A stretch of DNA of 64,000 bases from Clarkia xantiana subsp. parviflora (GCA_036873135.1 JAPTYO010000004.1:35621105-35685104); one strand, 5' to 3'. Numbered from the stretch's first letter, positions 34,064 through 44,766 are shown. Notes: generated by a model not told the origin, from the sequence alone. Numbers and translations are program-made.

Positions 34064-35095
34064 CCCCTTACCCATCTACTACTAGGCTCGGTTTGGTACT
34101 CAATTCATTCACAGAATGGATGCGCTCAGAGAAGTTATTATTATGGCCTAAACAAGAGATGTTGTTGGGAAAAAGAGAAACAGGAATTTTGCAGGGAGGT
34201 GGATTTTGGTTTCAGCTTTGTTAAGGATGGAGAAGATGGTGGTTGGCTGCTATTAATTAAATCCAATTTTGAATCTCCTCCCTAGCTAGCTAGCTCCTGT
34301 TTTACTCTTTTCTAGATGTGTAATTTTGTTTTCCCTTGTGTAAAATACTGTCTGTCTGTCTGTATGTCTTCTCTCTCTATTATCTCATTTTCTTCTACTT
34401 ATATGGTCAGGCCGTGAGACAATTAAGGGTGCCAAGATGCGCTCTGGTTTAGTTTGTACATTATTTTGTTTCGAGTCTGGTAGGATTTCCTTCCATGCTT
34501 GCAGAGCTAGTTTATGAAAAATGTTGGTTAAAAGGGGTTTTGGTTTTGCTAAAGGTTTTATGTTAAGTATCTTTTACTCATCTATCTATATTATTGCGTC
34601 ATGTATTAAAACAGATGAGGACAAGGTGAGTGGTTTTATACAAGTATAAGGACTATGTTGAGTTGCTTTTACTATATCGATCAAAGTTAGTTGACCGTAG
34701 CCGCTATATTGCATGCATGCTGTTATTATAAGTTTGAATTATGAAGTAGTAATGACAAAAAAGTTGCAGATTGGAGTGATCCTCTTCTGCAATTTTCGAT
34801 TTCCATTTTAATGTTCATCAGAGTTTAGTGCTATATGATCTTTGTTCTTTCCAATTCTGAAGCAGGATTTGCATTTTCATTTTCTTAGTCTTCTTCTATC
34901 TTGGTGTTTGATTAAAGAGGTAGGTGGTAGTGAAACACCTGCTGATTTTGTAAGATAGTGTCTCCTGCAATCAGCACAATTTGATGGGGTCTTACATAGC
35001 GATTTGATTTCCTTTTTCAATCTCAAAATTTATGAAGTTTGAAATCAGCTTGGCCATGACTTGAATCTACCTTTACCAATGGTGGATTCTATCTA
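34064..35095 (+). other. 3' region of the PP4R3 gene and spacer
   Basis: No gene is seen. The first several hundred bases are T-rich and include a CTGT/CTCT run (about 34353-34380), fitting a plant 3' UTR. No AATAAA was found close to the stop, so the polyadenylation site is not fixed. Confidence 0.45.
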
Positions 35096-36287
35096 GGGTT
35101 AAGAACACAATAGGGGCCTGAATGTTTGCCCATGTTGCCAAAAGGGGTCTGAATTGAAAAAACGTATTATTAAGGGCCTGAATTTTGAGTTTTGTGTTTT
35201 TTCAAGTCTCCGTCCAAATTTTCTGTTAAATCTAACAGATTCACGTGAAAAGACAAAAATACCCTTTTGTAATTATTATACAATTTATCAATTTAATTAA
35301 TAAAATGTGAAATGTCTAAAATACCCCTACACACTAATTATGCAATTAAGGCCACCACGCTCCGGCCACCGCCCGGCGACCACCACCCGGCTCCGGCGAC
35401 CGCCATCGGCCTCCGGCGACCACCACCGGCCTCCGATCGGAGCCAAAAAAGCTCCGATTGGAGCTCCGAAGCTCCGATCGGAGCTTTGGAGCTCCGATCG
35501 GAGCTTCGGAGCTCCGGTCGGAGCTTTGGAGCTCCGGTCGGAGCCACAAAGCTCCGATCGGAGCTCTGTGGCTCCGATCGGGGCCACAGGGCTCCAGATC
35601 GGAGCTCTGTGGCTCCGATTGGGAGCCACAGGGCTCCAGATCGGAGCTCTGTGGCTCCGATTGGGAGCCACAGGGCTCCAGATCGGAGCTCTGTGGCTCC
35701 GATCGGGAGCCACAGGGCTCCAGATCGGAGCTCTGTGGCTCCCGATCGGAGCCACAGAGCTCCGATCTGGAGCCTTGTGGCTCCGATCGGGAGCCACAGA
35801 GCTCCGATCTGGAGCTCTGTGGCCCCGATCGGAGCCACAGAGCTCCGATCGGAGCTTTGTGGCTCCGACCGGAGCTCCAAAGCTCCGATCGGAGCTTTTT
35901 TGGCTCCGATCGGAGCTTTTCGGTGGTCGCCGGAGGTCGGAGGTGGTCGCCGGAGGCCGGTGGTGGTCGCCGGAGGTCGGTGGTGGTCGCCGGAGTCGGG
36001 GTGGTGGTGGTCGCCGGAGCTGTGGTGGCTTAAAGGGTATTTTCGTCATTTTAGGTCAAACTTATAAGAGACCCACTTTGGTCAAAGGGCATTTTCGGGT
36101 TTTCAAATTATTTTTGGTCACATGCTTGGCATGTGACCACTTTCCGTTACTTTTAACAGAAAATTTGGACGGAGACCTCACTTATACACAAAACTCAAAA
36201 TTCAGACCCTTAATAATACGTTTTTTCAATTCAGACCCCTTTTGGCAACATGGGCAAACATTCAAGCCCCTATTGTGTTCTTAACCC
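35096..36287. mobile_element. Foldback Mutator-like element behind PP4R3, 9-bp target duplication
   Basis: ttctatcta flanks it at 35087-35095 and 36288-36296. The ends GGGTTAAGAACACAATAGG and inverse lead into arms of about 240 bp. The core (about 35350-36030) contains dozens of GCTCCGATCGGAGC-like palindromes alternating with GAGCCACAGGGCTCC, edged by CCGGCGACCACCACC units. Because CGATCG and GAGCTC units are self-complementary and spaced in near-multiples of three, long ORFs (up to 325 codons) open in several frames on both strands. None resembles a protein family. It starts 1.0 kb after the PP4R3 stop codon. Confidence 0.88.
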
Positions 36288-36557
36288 TTCTATCTATATC
36301 CATCAAATACAACTAAGCATTCTGCATTCTTTGATTTCTGATGAGAATTTCATTGAATTTGGTAATTACCACAACTTGATTCAAGCTGTTTATGAGGCTA
36401 CAAGTTATGTTTTTGTTACGAATGCCTTTGTCAAGGCGCGGGTAATTACATCAGTGACACATGATCTTCACTATATTCGTACTGCTCGTGAATATCTTCT
36501 TGTTCGTGAGATTTATTCTACTAGGCAAGGTACTCTTCAGATTGCTAAACACTTTAG
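36288..36557 (+). other. Unrecognised short open frame between two foldback elements
   Basis: A plus-strand frame (36250-36564, starting inside the preceding element) runs through unique sequence with an amino-acid composition that looks protein-like (for example YHNLIQAVYEATSYVFVTN, DLHYIRTAREYLLVREIYS). I do not recognise a family, and no promoter or splice context was found. It may be a remnant of a transposon or gene, or chance. Confidence 0.25.
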
Positions 36558-37052
36558 GTGTTGAAATTTGGTGTCCGAAGTTTGAAATGTTAAAATAGAC
36601 AGTCCTATGTTTCATTTTTGTTGAAATTTGGTGTCTTTCGTGTCTTTTCCTATGTCTTCAATTATTTTCATCAACCCACTCAACCAATCTTAGTCCATTA
36701 CTCTCTACTTTTCACAAAATCGTCAATTTTACTCAAAAGTTGAACATCCCAATGAAAAGGTTTTCAGCAGAGTGGTGACGAGCAATTTTCAACGACAACA
36801 GAGCGGGATTTACTTGTGCGGATGTGGCCAGGTTCTTCGGTGATGGTCCCGGCAAGGTGACGAGAAGGGAGCATGCATGAGAGCTCAAATTTGATAGTCG
36901 GATTCGTCGGGATTGACTTCCCTAAAGTAATCAAATTGAGACACCAAATTTCAACCAAAATGAAACCTGAGACTGTCTATTTTAACATCTCAAACTTCAG
37001 ACACCAAATTTCAACATGGGCAAACTTTAGATAGTCTATAGGTTCTTAACCC
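36558..37052. mobile_element. Truncated foldback element of the GGGTTAAGAACC group
   Basis: The right end read inwards is GGGTTAAGAACCTATAGAC followed by GTTTGCCCATGTTGAAATTTGG, the same terminus as D2 and the 32247 element. The left side starts inside the arm at GTTGAAATTTGGTGTCCG, so the outer 35-40 bp are missing and no target duplication can be read. Both arms carry the repeated phrase GAAATTTGGTGTC and TTAAAATAGACAGTC. There is no GC-rich palindromic core. Confidence 0.65.
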
Positions 37053-37162
37053 TACTTTCAGAATTTGAAATGTTATGAGATGAGCTAGCTATTGTTGATG
37101 ACGACCGGATGTGTAGTGATTGCTCAGTTTCGCCTAAAGAAAATCATTCATTCACCAAACAC

Positions 37163-37815
37163 GTTGTTGGTTACGATTATAGAGGACATGCTAATTGATA
37201 GTCGGAAGCATCTAAGTCGGGAATCCCAAAGAGAGCCAACGACCAATCATACTCAGAACGAAGAAGAAAAGATAAATGGTCGACACCAAACTTTGAGGAC
37301 GTCGACGAATAAGACAACTCTTGAAGGATGGCGACGAGCCCTCTCAAAAACTCTCCCTCTTAAGGTATGAGTCGAGTCGGCAGCCATGTACTATTGAGAA
37401 AACCCTTTCTCCTAAGGAAGGGACATGTGACGACCTGCTTCAGCCGCCATGAAGAAACCTTCCTCATTAATGAATGGTGAGGTGGCAACCTACTTGTCAC
37501 CTGCTTGTGCCGACTCTGGACAGAAACCCTCTCAAGAGGGTAGCCGCCATTTAAAGTCAATAAAATCTCCCTATAAATAGGGGAACACTTTCATTACATC
37601 TATACTCTCTCATATACTTTTCATAGTATTACTCTCATATTCCATTACTGACTTAAGTTTCAGAGTGGAATCAGGGGAAGATCCCCACCCCATTTTCAGG
37701 TTAACACCCTAAAAGACTCCAAAAGAAATTGAGTACTTTGTGAGATCGAGATAAACACCTAAGTGAGCTAGCCAAAGACGACACCTCGAAATCCACTTCC
37801 AGAACGTATATGGGA
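37163..37815 (+). mobile_element. Gypsy LTR fragment related to the gypsy-1 LTR
   Basis: It starts TGTTGGTTACGATTATAG and shares with the gypsy-1 LTR (43920) the order AGTCGAGTCG..., CTTTCCTCTTAAGG-like phrases, CCCTATAAATAGGGG, CATTACTGACTTAAG and TCAGAGTGGAATCAGGGG. The end is not clean, so it is an old fragment or solo LTR. Confidence 0.65.
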
Positions 37816-37819
37816 CACT

Positions 37820-38150
37820 CAACTACTATCACTCACATTGTAATTTGTAATGTAGCAAGATTCTGCCTCAAGAATGTCTTACATGTCCATTATTTTGAAT
37901 ATAACCTAATCTCAACTTTTTTGACGCTTAATAATGTTACATCATATTACATGCTTGCATCATTTTATATGTTTACATCATGCTTCATGTTGACAAGCAT
38001 GCTCTCCAATTTTATATTGCTCTAAGTATTTTGCTTATTGCACAATTACGTCATCCATGTGCAATGTTGTCATCTCCATGTTAACATCATGTTACACGTT
38101 TACATCACGTACCATGATGACACCACGTTGCATGTATATTTATTATCACA
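37820..38150 (+). mobile_element. Copia coding scrap and degenerate ACATCATG-type repeats
   Basis: At 37845-37920 the frame reads NVARFCLKNVLHVHYFEYNL, the (L)KNVLHVPxFxxNLIS block that precedes the copia GAG-pre-integrase domain. It then runs into imperfect repeats of TTACATCATGTT-like units to about 38150. Confidence 0.5.
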
Positions 38151-38239
38151 AGTATTTTGCTTATTGCGTGTTATCACGAATAGGTCGTTAATTTCACATT
38201 GTTATATATATACCATTTGTTACGCTAACCCCGTGAACA

Positions 38240-39177
38240 GATTATGCACGTTCATCGAAAAAATAAAGATGGACGAATTTGTGCTCCGCGCATTTGATTG
38301 ACAAACAGGCCACCCCTGAGGTCAGTGTCGAACCTAAATTGGACGAATATCCTATCTTAAATAGAGTCAAGCATGGGTTTTGAACCGCTACTTGACTCGG
38401 GGGCAAGTGTTGGATATCTGTTCAACTCGGGTTCGTATTTACGTTTCGGACCTCGCAAACACGTCAGAACCACAAACGAATTTTACCACGGTCACCCCGG
38501 GTCAAAACGGTCCGGATGCGCGCAACACCCGGACCTGGGATCTCCAAATTGCCTTGAGGCAATCCGGACCATGTCGGACGTCGACATGGTCCGGACTGCC
38601 GACTGGCACTGTGCGCTTACCCCTAGTACTGCGCGCTTATCCCTATTTTTACTAAGTATGAGAAGTCAGTGCGCACATAGCCAACCTGGATGTCGGTAAG
38701 CGTTTTCCTGTAAACCGGGTATGGTTCTTGGGTTTCCTATAAATAGGGACCTAGACCTCCCATTTGATAAGTTAACTCGAAACTCTGCAGAATTGGCTAT
38801 TTGTGCTCTGACCTCTCTCTACACTTTCTCTCTCTAAAATCCTGACTTTGGCATCGGAGAGGGCACAACCAGCACCACCCCCCTCTCCATGATGGTTATC
38901 GCCCACTCTGCAGGACCTGACGTATAGAAGGTCGAGATAGAAGCTAAAGACAGTTTGGGGATCGAGGTAGAAGCCAAAGTCAGTTCGTGGATCGAGGATC
39001 GAGGTCCCTGAAAAGCATTCCGAGATATCCCAAGTGGAAACGATCTCAACAATTCCTATGTGGAAAACTGAGCAATTGGAGAATTATCAGTTGACCAAGG
39101 ATATAGTGCGGTAAATATTTTATTTTTGACAGGATTGATTTACAAAAGGGAATCAACGTTCTGCGGGCGCTACAACA
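38240..39177 (+). mobile_element. 3' end of a gypsy element with its LTR (38408-39177)
   Basis: The stretch before the LTR (AATAGAGTCAAGCATGGG...TTGACTCGGGGGCAAG) matches the end of gypsy-2 (AATAGAGTCAATCAAGGG...TTGACTCGGGGGCATG), including the purine tract. The LTR then runs from TGTTGGATATCTG to GCTACAACA, 770 bp, with a TATA box (CCTATAAATAGGG) at about 38737. The body of the element upstream is missing. Confidence 0.7.
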
Positions 39178-39339
39178 CTCCTAACAGATGAGTAGCACGA
39201 TGCGCGTCGTATCCGCCGGTCGCACGGCAAACCTCGTATGAACTATTCGGAGACGGAGACAATAACTGAAGACTGAGAAGTTGATGTCATTGGATGACAA
39301 TACATTAACAGGCACCCTCCCATTCCGGCGAGTGGGAGC
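39178..39339. other. Unassigned spacer between two LTRs
   Basis: A short GC-balanced stretch with no recognised feature. Confidence 0.3.
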
Positions 39340-39939
39340 TGTTTGCATATGGTGACGTGGCGCCGTAATTGGTAGCCCGTTAATATATGTGGTTACCTAA
39401 GATAGTTAGGTAAATGTCACATTAGGGGTAATTGGGCTAGAACCAATTCCCATGTGACATGGGAGGACCAAAATTGGGCCTCCCACCCACCTCATAGTTT
39501 GGCCGAAACCCTAATAGTAGGGAGGATGATTTTCTCTTCCTCCCACTATATAAGGAGATCTTGGGGTCACTCCCAAAACACACATTGATCACAACTCCTC
39601 CTAAGTTGTGATTTGAGAGAAATCCCTTTCTCTCTACAAACATATTTCGGCCGGCCCTCTAACACCACCATTGATGTGCCAAATTGCTTCCGAGCATTCA
39701 GTCCGAGGTTCTGTCCCCGTTGAAGAATCGATCAGAGGATTTGTTGTGGAGCTTATACCGCGTAGGACTTCTTCTCACGAAGAACTTGTACGGGTTCCGA
39801 CCGGAGGATCAGAACTCCCTCCACAACGTTCTTGGGTAGGAAAGCTATTGAGGTATGTGTACATTATTCCGTTGCGTAATTAGATTACTTACTAGTACAC
39901 GTTTAGCATTCCGTAGTATTACGTCCCCGTAATCCAACA
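39340..39939 (+). mobile_element. Copia LTR of the copia-B family (solo or fragment)
   Basis: TGTTTGCATATGGTG ... AATCCAACA. It matches the copia-B LTR (58868-59466) along its length: GCATATGGTG, CACATTAGGG, CAAAATTGGGCCTCCC, CACAACTCCTCCTAAGT, GAATCGATCAG, GCGTAGGACTTC, TACGGGTTCC. No primer site follows. It is joined directly to a different copia fragment at 39940. Confidence 0.72.
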
Positions 39940-39949
39940 GCTGCATCAT

Positions 39950-40257
39950 CATGTGTATCCCATGCTATATAGCTAAGGAGATTATTGGAGGAGCTCAAGG
40001 TGCAACAAGAAGGCCCAATCAAGATCCATGTCGACAACAAGTCTGCTATCGCCTTAGCCAAGAATCTAGTTCATCACGAGAGGTTCAAACACATCGACAC
40101 TCGGTTCCATTCCATTCAAGAACATGTCAAGGCCAAGGATGTTGAGCTCATACATGTGAAGACCAATGATCAGGTTGCCGATATTCTTACGAAGGCTCTC
40201 AAGACCGACATCTTTCAGCACTTACGGAAAATGCTCGGCATCACCAAAATAGGATAA
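39950..40257 (+). pseudogene. Copia RNase H fragment
   Basis: The frame contains IHVDNKSAIALAKN, HHERFKHIDTRFHSIQEH, VKTNDQVADILTKAL and a stop, the C-terminal end of a Ty1/copia polyprotein. It is followed after 20 bp by a purine tract (TAAGGGGAGATA) and an LTR. The upstream part of the element is absent. Confidence 0.8.
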
Positions 40258-40276
40258 ACAAGTTTAAGGGGAGATA

Positions 40277-40554
40277 TGTTAGGAATTAAACTTGTAATTT
40301 GTATTGAACTGTCAAGAATTCTCTATATGCGTCTAGGAATTTTTATACGTGTAGAAGAGTTTTTAGGTAGAAGGGCTAAGAAGTCAATAGAATATGAAAC
40401 TTTTAACATAAAATCACTAGAAGCTCAAGTCTTTAGAGTTCTCCATATATACTCATAAATAGGTAATGAAATAAATAAGAAAGTATTAAATTTGAGAAAA
40501 CAAACAAGTCTCTCATTCCTCTCTACATCTCTCACATACATATACATAAACACA
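40277..40554 (+). mobile_element. 3' LTR of the same copia fragment
   Basis: Starts TGTTAGGAATTAAAC right after the purine tract and ends near AAACACA at about 40554 (end estimated, no second copy to compare). It has CTCATAAATAGG as TATA-like box at about 40456 and a CT-rich 3' part. It ends about 350 bp before the OEP16-2 start codon. Confidence 0.65.
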
Positions 40555-40689
40555 TATTCAAATACTTATAGACTGGGAAGATGTTTCTGTAAGTTTGGAT
40601 TTACATTGGTTGTAGTGTTGATTCACGAGGGTGGTGGGGCGGTTGGGTATCAGCAGCATGCATGCATCATCCTCAAGAGGATGGTGCTG

Positions 40690-40790
40690 GCACGTGGTGG
40701 GGAGGGCACGTGGAAAGTGGTATCATCAAAATTAGAAGTCAATTATTATTACGTGGATGCATGTAGCATGGAATATAAAAGGACACGTGC
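40690..40790 (+). promoter_or_regulatory. G-box cluster and TATA box of the OEP16-2 gene
   Basis: CACGTG occurs at 40691-40696, 40707-40712 and 40784-40789, and ACGTGG also at 40751-40756. TATAAAA lies at 40774-40780, about 125 bp before the start codon. ACGTG-core boxes are ABA-responsive elements in plants, and OEP16-2 of Arabidopsis is known as the seed/pollen form responsive to ABA. That they act this way here is inference. Confidence 0.6.
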
Positions 40791-40903
40791 AAGTGTCGAG
40801 CAACAGATGTCCGTAGTGGGAGGAGTTGCCGCCGCTATGTACCAGCTGTTATAATAAAGAATCCTAAACCACTGACTGATACACAGAAGAAGAAGTAAGG
40901 AAA

Positions 40904-42089
40904 ATGGGGAGCCGAACAAGTAGCGGAAACATGGAGACGAGGACTCTGTTGGATGATCTCAATCTCAAGAGCTTCGAAAAAGGAGGGTTTCTGGACCTTG
41001 GTCATCCTCTCCTTAACCGCATTGCCGAAAGCTTTGTCAGAGCTGCTGGGGTTAGTGCCTGTCTGCAGCCTCTATTATTATATATATGTAAGTGTTGATC
41101 ATCTGCATGCATGCAGATTGGGGCGCTTCAGGCAGTGTCCAGGGAAGGTTACTTCACAGCTGTTGAAGGTATAGTACATATTTTTCGTAATATAGTATAT
41201 ATTTTTTAGCCATTTTAAATTATATATATATATTACCTTTTGAAATATATATATATAGGTGCAGGCCTAGATTCAAATATTGACCGCAACTTTTCAGAGG
41301 TTGCGGGTGCAGCAAAGAGGAATAGGTTCCCGAATCTGAGGGGTATGTATGTATATATCTAGTGGTCGTGTTTAGCTTTGTTATATAGTTGTGGCTTTGT
41401 TTAATTATTATTGTATGGAATTTGACAAACAAATAACCTCTGAAATGCTTGCAGGAACAGGTGATAGAAACTCATTGGAGGCTCTGGTAATATAATTAAT
41501 TAAGACCTACCTAGCTAGCTAGCTAGCTGCATCTTCTCTTACTCTTTTATTTATATATATATATATATATAAGTTGCCTGTATCATTCATTATTATGTCT
41601 TGCCGTAATGAAAACAACTTATATATCCAGGTGAAGAGCACTGGAAAAGAGTCATTTCAATGGGGTACGTGGGTATATATAAATAAGACTACGTCTCTTA
41701 CTATATATATATATAGTGGTCCAAGATTAATTAGGAAATGAGATATTAATTTACAAGAATATTATAATACAGGGATGGCTGCGGGTGTATACTCTGGTCT
41801 AACCTATGGACTAAAGGAGGCAAGAGGATCTCATGATTGGGTGGGTATATATATATATATATTTCTGTTGTGTTGTTTGTTTCTTGCATAATAATAGTAC
41901 GTAATGTGAGATAATATATAATTGTGATGCATGAATATAATGCAGAAGAACAGTGCAGTGGCTGGAGCAATCACAGGAGTAGCACTTGCACTTACAGCAG
42001 ATAAATCTTCTCATGAGCAGATCGTGCAGTGTGCCTTTACTGGTGCTGCTATGGCCGCTGCTGCCAATCTCCTTTCTGCCATTTTTTGA
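40904..42089 (+). CDS. OEP16-2: Outer envelope pore protein 16-2-like (Tim17/22/23 superfamily), 7 exons, 186 aa
   Basis: Exons: 40904-41050, 41117-41168, 41259-41342, 41455-41486, 41631-41664, 41773-41840, 41946-42089, all GT-AG with matching phases. The family forms amino-acid-selective channels of the plastid outer envelope and belongs with mitochondrial Tim17/22/23 proteins. Residues 23-49 (SFEKGGFLDLGHPLLNRIAE) lead into the first helix (about 40-66, VRAAGIGALQAVSREGYF). Next come the extra loop typical of the OEP16-2 (S) form (about 67-115, GLDSNIDRNF, RFPNLRG, STGKES), the helix GMAAGVYSGLTYGLKEARGS, and two helices in the last exon (AVAGAITGVALALTAD, AFTGAAMAAAANLL). The S-type loop and the start MxxR...LLDD separate it from OEP16-1 and OEP16-3. 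Arabidopsis OEP16-2 is about ten residues shorter. No transit peptide is needed. Confidence 0.92.
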
Positions 42090-42660
42090 TTTCTTTTACC
42101 ATATAAAACAGTTAATACAATATAATATATAATATGGTGTGTGTTGTACTGCGTTCTGCTTAATTTGCTTCCTCTGTGCCGCACTCTTCTTGTTTGGAGG
42201 ACATCATGCGTTACTTCGAAGACTACTGCATGTCTTTCTAAAGGGTTTTTAGTAGACTAATAATCAACTATAATAAAAGATAGAGATCCTTTCATTGTTA
42301 GGGAATTTTGGGTCTTAATAAAGTATCTATCGCATCACGGTTTACCAGTATCTTCTGTATACTACCAATAACTTATTTCGACTATATCCAGCTTATCATT
42401 TTAGAGTTGCTTATCATTTTAGAATTTTAGGGTTCTATCTTTGTATAATTGATGGACTTTACCCAAACAAAATAAATTTATCCTAACCCAAACAAATCGG
42501 ATCAAATACAAAATTGGCTTAGAAGATGTTCTTTTTATTTTTAGAAGAAGGAAACTAGCAAAAGAAATGACTCTCTCAATTAATTAGACTTAATGATATT
42601 TTTTTACAACTAACTTGGACTATTTAGATTCTTTATTTTTTCTTTTTTCTTTTGTTGTAT
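42090..42660 (+). other. 3' region of the OEP16-2 gene and spacer
   Basis: AT-rich, no gene seen. It ends where minus-strand copia coding sequence begins. Confidence 0.4.
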
Positions 42661-43919
42661 GTACGATGTTTATGACTTTTTATTGTGACTTATTTATTCC
42701 ATGCTTGTTCTTTGTCGAACTCGACATCTCTTGAGATCACAACCCTCTTTGCGACAGGATTGTATAATTTGTAGTCGTTTGTATTCTCGTTATATCCGAG
42801 CATGACGCACTTGGCTTCTTTGCATTTTTGTATATGTCATGTACCTTCAAGCTCGAAGATGAAGATGATTGATGTACAACTTCCTCTTGCTACATGCTTC
42901 CTCTGGTGTTATGTCTCCAATCCGCTTGGTAGGAAACCTGTTAGCAAATAAACTGTCGTAGCAATACCATCTCCCCATGATTCTTTCATAATATTTTTTT
43001 CATATAATATGCACTGAACTGAATTCAAGATTCTCGGAGACTTCACTTTGTTGTGTGTTTGCGGCATGGTAAGCTGATGCAGGATCCCATTTTCTTTGCA
43101 AAATCTCCCAAATCCACGCGACATGTATTCGCCTCCTCTGTCAGTTCGCGAAAACTTCAAATGACGATCGTTTTGCTTCTCGATCAAGCTCTTGAACTTC
43201 GTCAAGACATCACTTTTCTACTTCGTCATATAAATCCAAGTCTTGCCACTATAATTTTCAGTAAAAGTCAAGAAATACCTATTTCCGCCAATTGACATGG
43301 GCTTGATCGGTCTGCACACAACGGAGTGGACTAAGTCGAGACGATCAGCTGCTCTCTTCGACATATATTTCTTGTATGGCCTTCTTTCTTGCTTTCCGAT
43401 GGCACAAGTTTCGCACACGCCGTTGGGACCATCGATCTTGGGCGAACCTTATACCATGTCTTTCTTCTCCATCAATTCCAGCGCCGTGAAATTCATATGG
43501 CCATATCGGAGATGCCAAAGAGTGGAGTTGTCTGTGGTTGTCATGTTCAAACAATTCTTCTCGTTGATCCTTAACTCCAATGGAAACATACGGTTCTTCG
43601 TCATGACAACATTAGTGATAAAATTGTTGTTATTATCACGGATGGTAAGTGTATTCTCCTTCATCCGAACATCGTATCCCTTCTCGAGCAGTTGTCCGAC
43701 ACTTAAAATATTATTCTTCATGTCGGGAACAAAATAGACATTGGTGATGCAAAACTGTTTTCCGTTCTTGAGTTTAAAGAGAATCTTACATTTCCCTTGA
43801 TTAGGTGTTGAGAAAGAACGCCGAAGGTGATGTGGCCACCTTGTATTTCATCTAGCTCCGTAAAAAACTCATTTCTTCCGCACAAATGGTTGGAAGCTCC
43901 ATTGTCGACGAACCATGTT
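42660..43919 (-). pseudogene. Copia-2 fragment: protease, GAG-pre-integrase, integrase
   Basis: Minus-strand order from 43919: protease (TTWFVDNGASNHLCG, FTELDEIQGGHITFG), GAG-pre-integrase (NNILSVGQLLEKGYDV, LWHLRYGHMNF, then CETCAIGKQERRPY), and integrase (RYFLTFTENYSGKTWIYM, FKSLIEKQND, TDRGGEYMSRGF, HQLTMPQTHNKVK, KESWGDGIATTVYLL). The first integrase acidic residue is lost (VHSVVCRP, family VHSDVCGP). Several frames and stops break it. It ends near 42660 without RT, and at 43919 the gypsy-1 LTR cuts it. Confidence 0.8.
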
Positions 43920-44730
43920 GTTGGATATGATTCGAGGCAACCTAGTACAAGTCGACAGAATAAAAGTCGAGATCTCAAAAGAACATATGGTCGACCATTC
44001 GAGTCCAGAGTAAGGAGATGAAGATGAATGGTCGACTATCCTACAAACAGAAGTTGACTTCCCAGACAGCAACCATAAGGGACAAGGCGAAAAGGTCGTC
44101 CAGGGCTTCTCTCTTAAAAGAGTAAGTCGAGTCGAAGACCAAAGCCTCCTTTCTCAAAGTGCGAGTCAAGTCGAGTCGATCATCATGAATTTATGAGAAA
44201 CCTTTCCTCTTAAGGAAATGTAAAGTGGAGACATGCTCGCCGCCTCTAGAAGACTTCCCTCTGAAGGAAGAGGTACCAGCTAGCGACCTGCTCGCCGTTC
44301 TCCATACCACGAAACTTTCCTCCTAATGAAGAGGCACCAGCTGGCGACGTGCTTGTCACCTATTAACTTCTCACCGTCTCTCCCAAACCAATTAGAGAAA
44401 GGCAGTCACCGCCATTAAACAGCCAGTCAGGGCACAATAGCCACCACTTGAAGTCGGTAATATTTTTCTATAAATATGGGAACCCTCTCAATACTTAAAA
44501 AGGTCTTGCTTAATACTTCATATTATTCTCTCCAAATCCATTACTGACTTAAGCTTCGGAGTGGAATCAGGGGCCATCCCTACCCCTTTTCAGCACCTCG
44601 GCTCACACAAAGCCTCAAAAGGAAACTAATTACCCAAGATTTCAAAAAAGATACCTAAGAGAGCTAGCCTGCGGCGATATCTCGAAGTCCGTTACCCGGA
44701 GTTCAATGCAACGTCATTTTGATCCCAACA
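43920..44730 (+). repeat. Gypsy-1 5' LTR (811 bp)
   Basis: TGTTGGATATGATTCG...GATCCCAACA, followed at once by the primer site. The middle carries loosely repeated AGTCGAGTCG and CTTTCCTCTTAAGG phrases. The TATA box TATAAATA stands at 44469-44476. Confidence 0.75.
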
Positions 44731-44750
44731 CTTGGCGCCGTCTGTGGGAA
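44731..44750 (+). other. Gypsy-1 primer binding site
   Basis: CTTGGCGCCGTCTGTGGGAA directly after the LTR end, the TTGGCGCCGT(C/T)TGTGGG form common in plant Tat-type gypsy elements. Confidence 0.75.
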
Positions 44751-44766
44751 CAAAGATCAAAAAGTC

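Noticed and set aside
35307..36284. ORFs of 180-325 codons on both strands
   Set aside because: They are produced by the palindromic GCTCCGATCGGAGC repeat of a foldback element; several frames open at once and no protein family is resembled.
40492..40854. Plus-strand ORF of 120 codons upstream of OEP16-2
   Set aside because: It runs from the LTR end through the promoter and TATA box of the gene; composition is not protein-like.
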